Below are positions 34,168 through 39,143 of a stretch of 39,143 bases of DNA, piece by piece. Position 1 is the stretch's first letter. Each line of letters opens with the position of its first letter. Under the pieces are notes generated by a model. It had not been told where the DNA came from. It saw only the letters and a program-made list of their open reading frames with translations, and ran no database searches. Made by a program: the position numbers and the translations under genes. Source of the stretch: Deltaproteobacteria bacterium (GTDB lineage: Bacteria; Desulfobacterota; Binatia; JACPRU01); NCBI GenBank assembly GCA_016189835.1, contig JACPRU010000013.1, forward strand, positions 1 through 39,143. The letters run 5' to 3'.

Positions 34168-36057
34168 GTCATCGACCCAGTCGGGAACACCCTCGCCGTC
34201 GCTCGGCAGCTCCGGCGTCTCCGGGGCCTCGGCACGCGCTCCGGGCGCCGCGGCCGGGCCCGGCGCATGAGCCGGCTGGCCGCGCCGCCGGCCGCGCCGC
34301 CGACGGCGCTTCTTCTTGCGGTGCTCCGGCTGGGCGATCGGCTCCCAGAAGCTGTCGGGCCGCTCGGGGCGTCCGCGGCAGATGTCGCACAGGCCGCAGG
34401 TCGTGCCGTCTTCCTCGCCGAAGTAGCGCCGCAGGAAGACGGCGCGGCATTCGGCGCTGTGCGCGTACTCGCCGAGGTTGTCGAGACGGCGACTGTCCTG
34501 GGTGCGCAACGTCTCGAACTGGCCGGCGAGGCTGCGCGACTGCGCTTCGATCGATTCGGCGGCCGCGAGGATCTCGATCGGGCCGCCGTCGGCGAGCGAC
34601 ACCAGACCGGCTTCCTCGAGCACCGAGAGCAGCGCCTCGGTGACGCGGCTGGAGAGCTGCGCGGACAGCGCCAACGGCTCACGCTCGGGGGTTCGCCCCT
34701 CGCCCTTCCAGGCCGCCAGCGCGGCGCCGAGCCTGTAGAGCTGCTCGGGCCGCACGCGGCTCTTGGCGAGCAGCGCCTCGTGGATCGTGCGGTCGTCGGG
34801 ATCGTAGAGCAGGATGCAGTTCGCCTTCTGGCCGTCGCGTCCGGCGCGCCCGGCCTCCTGCACGTACTGCTCGAGCGAGGCGGGTGCCTGGTAGTGCACG
34901 ATGTAGCGGATGTCCGGCTTGTCGATGCCGAGGCCGAAGGCGCTGGTGGCCACCATCACGGTACGGCGGCCGGCCTTCATGTACATCTCCTGCTCGTGGT
35001 TGCGCTCGGTCGACGTCATCTTGCCGTGGTAGCGATGCGCCGGGATGCGCAGCATCTGCAGCGCCATGTACACGTTGTCGACCTCGCGGGTCGTCGAGCA
35101 GTAGATGATGCCGGGCCGGCGCAACCGCTTGGCGAAGCGCATCAGCGCGCGCAGCCGAGCCTCGCTGCGGCTCTCCAGCACCTCGAACGCGAGGTTGGCG
35201 CGGTGCGGGGAAGCGGCGACCAGTTCGGGAGCCGACAGGCCGAGGAAGCGGACGATGTCCTCGCGGACGTTCTCGGTGGCGGTGGCGGTGAGCGCCATGA
35301 TCGACGGGCCGCCGAGGTCGCGCAGCCGCTCGCCGATCTGCAAGTACGCGGGGCGGAAATCGTGCCCCCACGCCGAGATGCAGTGCGCCTCATCGATCGC
35401 CGCGAGGCTGATCCCCGACCGGCGCAGCGCTTCGGCGGCCTCCGCGGAGCCGAGCGTCTCGGGGGTGGTCATGACCAGCAGCGACCCGCCGGCGACGATC
35501 CGTTCCAGCGCCTCGCGGCGCAGCTTGCCGCGCACCGTGCCGTCCAGACGCACGCAGGGGATGTTGCGCTTGATCAGCTTCTCGTGCTGGTCGCGAAGCA
35601 GGGCGAGCAGCGGCGAGATCAGCACCACCGGCTTCGGCAGCACCATCGATGGCACCTGGTAGCAGGCCGACTTGCCGAAGCCCGTGGGCAACACCACCAG
35701 CACCTCGCGGCCGGCGAGCGCCGCCCGGATCACCCGCTCCTGCTCCGGGTAGAGCTGCTGGATGCCCAGCCGCTGGGCGGCGAGATCGACCTCACTCGAC
35801 GGTCGTGGCGACCGGTCCGCCGCGGGGGCCGGGGGCGTTGTGGGGGCCGCGGCCGCCCCGTGGTGGCCGCGCCGGCGCCGGCGGCGGCGCCGGCGCGGCC
35901 CGGCGCCGGCCGGGAAGAACTCCCCGCCGCGCCTCAGCAGAGGTTGCGGCGGCGGGGGGAGCCGGCCGTCGGCACCGTTGGTCGCGGCCCGCTCCGGACC
36001 GCACGGGGCAGTTGCCGGCGCCTCTTCGGTACCAGGCTTTTGCTCTTCGTCGCTCAC
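34162..36057 (-). CDS. recQ: RecQ-family ATP-dependent DNA helicase with Arg-rich extensions
   Basis: 631 residues from GTG 36057 (VSDEEQ); an in-frame TTG at 36117 would add 20. A low-complexity N-terminus (about 1-85) contains nine consecutive Arg followed by GHHG. The helicase core has Walker A LPTGFGKSACYQVP, DEAHCISAWGHDFRP, TATATENVREDI and the QEAGRAGRDG motif. The RecQ zinc site is AECRAVFLRRYF with CGLCDIC. No HRDC domain follows; instead there is another basic stretch (HRKKKRRRRRGRRRG) and an acidic end. RecQ unwinds DNA during recombination and fork repair. The basic tails may increase nucleic acid binding. It converges on the Nudix gene; both stops lie in copy C. Confidence 0.92.
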   Translation of the reverse strand: MSDEEQKPGTEEAPATAPCGPERAATNGADGRLPPPPQPLLRRGGEFFPAGAGPRRRRRRRRRGHHGAAAAPTTPPAPAADRSPRPSSEVDLAAQRLGIQQLYPEQERVIRAALAGREVLVVLPTGFGKSACYQVPSMVLPKPVVLISPLLALLRDQHEKLIKRNIPCVRLDGTVRGKLRREALERIVAGGSLLVMTTPETLGSAEAAEALRRSGISLAAIDEAHCISAWGHDFRPAYLQIGERLRDLGGPSIMALTATATENVREDIVRFLGLSAPELVAASPHRANLAFEVLESRSEARLRALMRFAKRLRRPGIIYCSTTREVDNVYMALQMLRIPAHRYHGKMTSTERNHEQEMYMKAGRRTVMVATSAFGLGIDKPDIRYIVHYQAPASLEQYVQEAGRAGRDGQKANCILLYDPDDRTIHEALLAKSRVRPEQLYRLGAALAAWKGEGRTPEREPLALSAQLSSRVTEALLSVLEEAGLVSLADGGPIEILAAAESIEAQSRSLAGQFETLRTQDSRRLDNLGEYAHSAECRAVFLRRYFGEEDGTTCGLCDICRGRPERPDSFWEPIAQPEHRKKKRRRRRGRRRGQPAHAPGPAAAPGARAEAPETPELPSDGEGVPDWVDDG

Positions 36058-36396
36058 GTTTGCCGCTCGCTCGAGCCGCCGTCCGCCACGCAGGCTTGTC
36101 GCGAACGCGATCTCCAATCTTGCGGCCGGGGGCGATCACGGGGACGCGACACACCCTCCGGGAGTGTCGCGCCGACGTCGCGAAACCCAGCCGCCGAGCC
36201 GCCCGCCGATCGGCGCTCGCGCCGACCGTGGACCGCGTGCGCTTACTTGTACCGCGAGCCGACCGCCCGGAGCAAGTCGTCGTACTGGCCCAGGTGGTCA
36301 CGGCAATACCCTGTTTGCGGACGATCGATCAATCCCGAACGCAGGATCTTGGCCCGTCGGCGAGCCGGTGCGGCGCCGGGTCGAGCCGGCGCAAGC
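36058..36396. other. Intergenic region with a possible 29-residue remnant
   Basis: No intact gene is evident in these 339 bases. On the minus strand, 36332-36243 (TTG to TAA) reads a protein-like 29-residue end including CRDHLGQYDDLLRAVGSRYK. The frame upstream runs into the GNAT gene in a different frame, so it could be the tail of a lost gene or chance. Tandem small dyads such as CGGGAGTGTCGCGCCGACG-type CG-rich sequence add nothing clear. The promoter of recQ should lie here, but no good -35/-10 pair is visible. Confidence 0.25.
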
Positions 36397-37530
36397 TCAG
36401 CCGAGGATCTTCTCGAACGTCAGATAGGTCTTGGTCTGCTCGCCACCGAACCGGCGGGCGATTCGCTGCGCCGCGACGGCATTCTCGGGCACCAAGCAGT
36501 ACTCCATCTCGGTCATGCCCCGGGCGGTCATCCCCGCCATGACGCGGGCCGCCAGGGTCTGCGCCAGGCCGCGGCCGCGGAAGGCCTCGAGCACGGCGAG
36601 CATCAGCAGGCCGCCGCGGCGGATGCGGCGGCCGAAGCGGCGCAGCGCGAGCGCGCCCCTCAGGCTCGCGGGCTCGGCGCGAGCGCGGCCGAGCGCCTCG
36701 TTCAGGTCGGGCACGCCGAGCGCCAGGCCGACGGCGCGGCCGGCGCTCTCGGCGACGTGGAAGAGCCGCGGATCGACCGCGCGCCGAGCCGGCGCCATCA
36801 GCTCCCAGGCCTCGGCGGGCGACAGCGGCGTGTCGCCCCAGTGGTGGGCGAACGCCGCGTTGTGCAGATCGGCCAGGATCTCTACCTCGCGACGCCAGGC
36901 TCCCGGATCGGCGGCACGGAGGGTGACCGGCGGGCCGTTCAGGAGAAGGGGGTTGGCCGCAGCGCGGGCGATCGCGTCGCGCGTTTGCACGCTGGCGAGG
37001 TCGATTCGGTACGAATAGAAGCGCGGCGCGAGCTGGAAGCCCCGTCGCCACCAGTGGCCGGGATACTCCGGCGGGTTGTAGGCCGTGCCGACCAGCGGCC
37101 GCTCGGAATGGCGATTCTCGAGGCAGCCGAATCCGTACAGGCGGTGGCCGTTGATCGGCCCCCAGACGCGCGCGGCGCCGAGCGACCGAAGCCAGCGCTC
37201 CGCCGCGTGGAACAGCGCGTCGACCGCGAGCGGGTGGTCGGGGAGCGCCTCGAGAAAGCCGATCGTGCCGATCTTCTTCCCGAACTTCTCCTCGAAGCTC
37301 TCGTGCAGGAAGGCGGTCAGACAGGCGACCGGCTTGCCTTCCTCCTCGGCGAGGAGCGCGCGCCAGCGCGAGCGCGCCGCGAGCAACCCCCGGCGACGCA
37401 GCAAGCTCCTCAGGATGCGCAAATCGGGCGGAACCCAGTAGGGGTTTCCGACGTAGGGCGCGCGGATCAGAGCGAAGTAGGCGCGCCGGTCGGCGCGCGT
37501 TCGCACCTCGCGAATCCGCGCCTCGCCCAC
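36397..37530 (-). CDS. GNAT-fold protein (YghO/FemX-like)
   Basis: 377 residues from GTG 37530; the frame is open to 37671, but the extra 47 residues are Arg-rich and unlikely. Two acyltransferase-like halves are seen. The first has NPYWVPPDLRILR, VWGPINGHRLYGFGCL and GTAYNPPEYPGHWWRRGFQ, typical of a family of large GNAT proteins of unknown function. The second has the acetyl-CoA loop EAFRGRGLAQTLAARVM and MTEMEYCLVPENAVAAQRI. It probably transfers an acyl group or aminoacyl group, but no substrate is known. It reads toward recQ and diverges from the YCF48-type gene. Confidence 0.75.
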   Translation of the reverse strand: MGEARIREVRTRADRRAYFALIRAPYVGNPYWVPPDLRILRSLLRRRGLLAARSRWRALLAEEEGKPVACLTAFLHESFEEKFGKKIGTIGFLEALPDHPLAVDALFHAAERWLRSLGAARVWGPINGHRLYGFGCLENRHSERPLVGTAYNPPEYPGHWWRRGFQLAPRFYSYRIDLASVQTRDAIARAAANPLLLNGPPVTLRAADPGAWRREVEILADLHNAAFAHHWGDTPLSPAEAWELMAPARRAVDPRLFHVAESAGRAVGLALGVPDLNEALGRARAEPASLRGALALRRFGRRIRRGGLLMLAVLEAFRGRGLAQTLAARVMAGMTARGMTEMEYCLVPENAVAAQRIARRFGGEQTKTYLTFEKILG

Positions 37531-37648
37531 CTCAACGGTCCGCGCCGGGGGCGGTGCCTCGCCTCGATCCCGCCGGCACGAGCCGCGGGCCCGCCGGCCG
37601 GTGGACAGCGCCCTTCCGCACGGACGGCGACTCAACCAGAAAAGCAGT

Positions 37649-37678
37649 TTGACATCAATCGAACGATCCACCTATGGG
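37649..37678 (+). promoter_or_regulatory. Promoter of the YCF48-type protein gene
   Basis: A perfect TTGACA (37649-37654) is followed after 18 bases by TATGGG (37673-37678). Transcription would start near 37686, about 22 bases before the ATG. The local sequence is clearly less GC-rich than its surroundings. Confidence 0.45.
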
Positions 37679-37707
37679 TCTGCGCCATCCGCCAGAGAAG
37701 TCTCTCG

Positions 37708-38730
37708 ATGCTCGCTCGAACCGTGCGCCGGTGGCTGGTGCCGGCGGTGCTGGTGTTCGCCTGGCTCTGCGCGCCGGGCGCCGCGGCGGGGGCAGAGGGG
37801 GTCCGCCAGCGCTCGCAGATCGCCGAGGACCTCTACGATGTCGACTTCGTTGACGCCGACCGCGGCTGGGCGGTCGGCACCTTCGGCGCGGTCTACCGCA
37901 CGGCCGACGGCGGCCGGACTTGGCAGGCGCAGCCGACGCCGACCGCGCAGCACCTCTACGGAGTCTCCTTCGCCGACGCGGCGAGCGGCTGGGCCGTCGG
38001 CCGCAGCGGCGAGATCGTGCACACGGCGGACGGCGGTCTGCACTGGACGGAGCAGCGGAGCCACGCGCACGAGCACCTCTTCGCCGTGGACTTCATCGAT
38101 TCCCGTGAGGGTTGGGCCGTCGGCGACTGGGGCGTCGTGCTGCACACGGCGGACGGCGGCGCGACCTGGGAGGACCGCTCGCTGCCCGCGGACCAGATCG
38201 TCTATGCGGTCGACTTCCTCGATCACGGCCGCGGCTGGATGGTCGGCGAGTTCGGCACGATCCTGCATACCCGCGACGGCGGCCAGAGCTGGGTGAAGCA
38301 GGACGCGGGCACGCACAAGACGTTCTTCGGCGTGGCGGCGGTCTCCGCGGAAACGGCGTGGGCCGTGGGTATCGACGGCCTCGTCGTCCGCACCCGCGAC
38401 GGCGGGACGAGCTGGGACCTTCAGCACGGACAGCGCGAGGCCGCAAGCTTCGAGAAGGGCGGGTTCGCGGGGCTGCTGGACAGTCCTGGCTTCTACGACG
38501 TCGAGATCCGCGGCGGCAAGGGTTACGTGGTCGGCGACGTCGGCAACGTGCTGGTGAGCGAGGATGGCGGCGAGACGTGGACCGGATCGCTTCTCCCCGC
38601 GCCGTGGCGTCTGTCGTGGATCCGCGGCTTGAGCGTGTTGCCCTCGGGGCGGGGGATGCTGGTCGGCGCGTCGGGCCTGACGTTTTCCGTCGACGGAAAG
38701 CAGATGCGCTTCTCGCAGCTGCCGCGCTGA
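37708..38730 (+). CDS. Secreted YCF48/BNR-repeat beta-propeller protein
   Basis: 340 residues. A Sec signal peptide (LVPAVLVFAWLCAPGAAAGA) is followed by at least six repeats of about 45 residues. Each has GWAVG-x4-G...TxDGGxTW: GTFGAVYRTADGGRTW, GRSGEIVHTADGGLHW, GDWGVVLHTADGGATW, GEFGTILHTRDGGQSW, GIDGLVVRTRDGGTSW and GDVGNVLVSEDGGETW, plus a worn seventh. This predicts a six- or seven-bladed propeller like the photosystem II assembly factor YCF48. In non-photosynthetic bacteria such proteins are periplasmic and often accompany transport genes. Its partner here is unknown. ATG 37708 gives the complete signal peptide. Confidence 0.85.
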   Translation: MLARTVRRWLVPAVLVFAWLCAPGAAAGAEGVRQRSQIAEDLYDVDFVDADRGWAVGTFGAVYRTADGGRTWQAQPTPTAQHLYGVSFADAASGWAVGRSGEIVHTADGGLHWTEQRSHAHEHLFAVDFIDSREGWAVGDWGVVLHTADGGATWEDRSLPADQIVYAVDFLDHGRGWMVGEFGTILHTRDGGQSWVKQDAGTHKTFFGVAAVSAETAWAVGIDGLVVRTRDGGTSWDLQHGQREAASFEKGGFAGLLDSPGFYDVEIRGGKGYVVGDVGNVLVSEDGGETWTGSLLPAPWRLSWIRGLSVLPSGRGMLVGASGLTFSVDGKQMRFSQLPR

Positions 38731-38786
38731 GCGACGCCGGACCGGGGGGCTTTCCTCCGTCTCCCGGCTCCGCCAGATAAGGAGCG

Positions 38787-39143
38787 ATGGGCAAGACCTA
38801 CCTGGAGGACTTCCGCGTCGGGGAGATCATCGAGCTCGGCAGCCGAGCGGTCGGCCGAGACGAGATCATCGAGTTCGGGCGTCGCTACGACCCGCAGCCG
38901 TTCCACGTCGACGAGCAGGCAGCTCGGGAATCGATTTACGGCGGCCTGATCGCCAGCGGCTGGCACACCGCGTCGATGTTCATGCGGCTGATGGTCGACG
39001 GCATGATCGCCGGCAGCCGCAGCATGGGCTCGCCGGGCGTCGACGAGATCCGCTGGCTGAAGCCGGTGCGGCCCGGCGATACGCTGCGGGGGCGCGTGGT
39101 GATCCTCGAGGTGGTGCCGTCACGCTCCAAGCCCGACCGCGGC
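38787..39143 (+). CDS. MaoC-like hot-dog dehydratase (3' truncated by window end)
   Basis: 119 residues visible from ATG 38787, preceded by AAGGAG four bases before. MaoC/R-hydratase features are [32 protein letters not shown] with the catalytic Asp and His, [20 protein letters not shown] and PVRPGDTL. Family members hydrate 2-enoyl-CoA to 3-hydroxyacyl-CoA. The gene runs off the right edge with the frame open. It follows the YCF48-type gene by 56 bases and is probably cotranscribed with it. Confidence 0.9.
   Translation, partial: MGKTYLEDFRVGEIIELGSRAVGRDEIIEFGRRYDPQPFHVDEQAARESIYGGLIASGWHTASMFMRLMVDGMIAGSRSMGSPGVDEIRWLKPVRPGDTLRGRVVILEVVPSRSKPDRG

Noticed and set aside
35870-35935. Repeat array of GCC/GGC triplets
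   Set aside because: This is GC-only low-complexity coding sequence for the Arg-rich start of RecQ, not a tandem array with a defined unit.
34267-38730. A 1487-codon plus-strand frame covering recQ and the GNAT gene
   Set aside because: Only the end (from 37708) is a real gene, the YCF48-type protein. The rest lies opposite recognised minus-strand genes.
1-39143. tRNA, rRNA, CRISPR array, insertion sequence or prophage
   Set aside because: No cloverleaf with a TTC arm, no regularly spaced repeats, and no transposase, integrase or phage protein was recognised on either strand.

Overview
The window is a GC-rich, gene-dense bacterial chromosome segment. Most neighbouring genes overlap by 1-4 bases. 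The organism is most likely an uncultivated Gram-negative bacterium of the Desulfobacterota/Binatota/Myxococcota type. The reasons are a sigma-54/NtrC-type regulatory pair, TAT substrates, a small lipoprotein, an ArnT-like lipid-sugar transferase, a lipid acyltransferase and GTG/TTG starts. This placement is an inference from gene content only. No tRNA, rRNA, CRISPR array or insertion sequence was found.

Region 1 (1-16,283), nitrate assimilation. After the tail of a methionine-synthase-like gene and a short coding remnant comes an 11-gene minus-strand block read from 11,781 down to 464. It contains a nitrate ABC importer (nrtA, nrtB and two ATPases), nitrite reductase nirB and nirD, a NarI-like membrane subunit, molybdenum nitrate reductase nasA, a four-cluster Fe-S protein, a TAT-type Rieske protein and a 39-residue single-helix protein. 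No flavin-type NasB partner is present, so electrons may reach NasA through the membrane and Fe-S subunits. A GAF histidine kinase and an NtrC-family response regulator with GAFTGA diverge from nrtA. Three -24/-12 elements sharing GGCAT-N5-TTGCT lie before nrtA, before nirB and before the kinase, which ties the regulator to these genes. An NADPH-dependent oxidoreductase follows.

Region 2 (16,336-21,337), minus-strand lipid and one-carbon genes. These are an FAD-linked oxidase, a DUF374 acyltransferase, an ArnT-like glycosyltransferase, formyl-THF deformylase purU and a 53-residue lipoprotein overlapping purU. A divergent 73-residue Cys-rich protein lies at the right edge.

Region 3 (21,471-32,381), plus strand. 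First comes a zinc-ribbon/TPR membrane protein with a CbbQ/NorQ AAA+ ATPase and a 1038-residue CbbO/NorD VWA protein. Then comes a tightly packed six-gene set: LuxE-like acyl-activating enzyme, LuxC-like acyl-CoA reductase, a four-helix membrane protein, a class III aminotransferase, a metallophosphoesterase and an acyl thioesterase. There is no luciferase. The order suggests fatty acyl to fatty aldehyde to (possibly) fatty amine, which is the most novel hypothesis in the window.

Region 4 (32,382-39,143). A PerR-like repressor and dps diverge around a Fur-family operator. They are followed by a Nudix hydrolase, a RecQ helicase with Arg-rich extensions, a GNAT-like protein, a secreted YCF48-type repeat protein and the start of a MaoC-like dehydratase.

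A dispersed palindrome with core AAAAGGGGTCGGGAGTC occurs three times (18,817, 32,399 and 34,067), each at gene ends. It looks like a mobile REP-type element that also works as a two-way terminator. In the third copy it contains the stop codons of both convergent genes.
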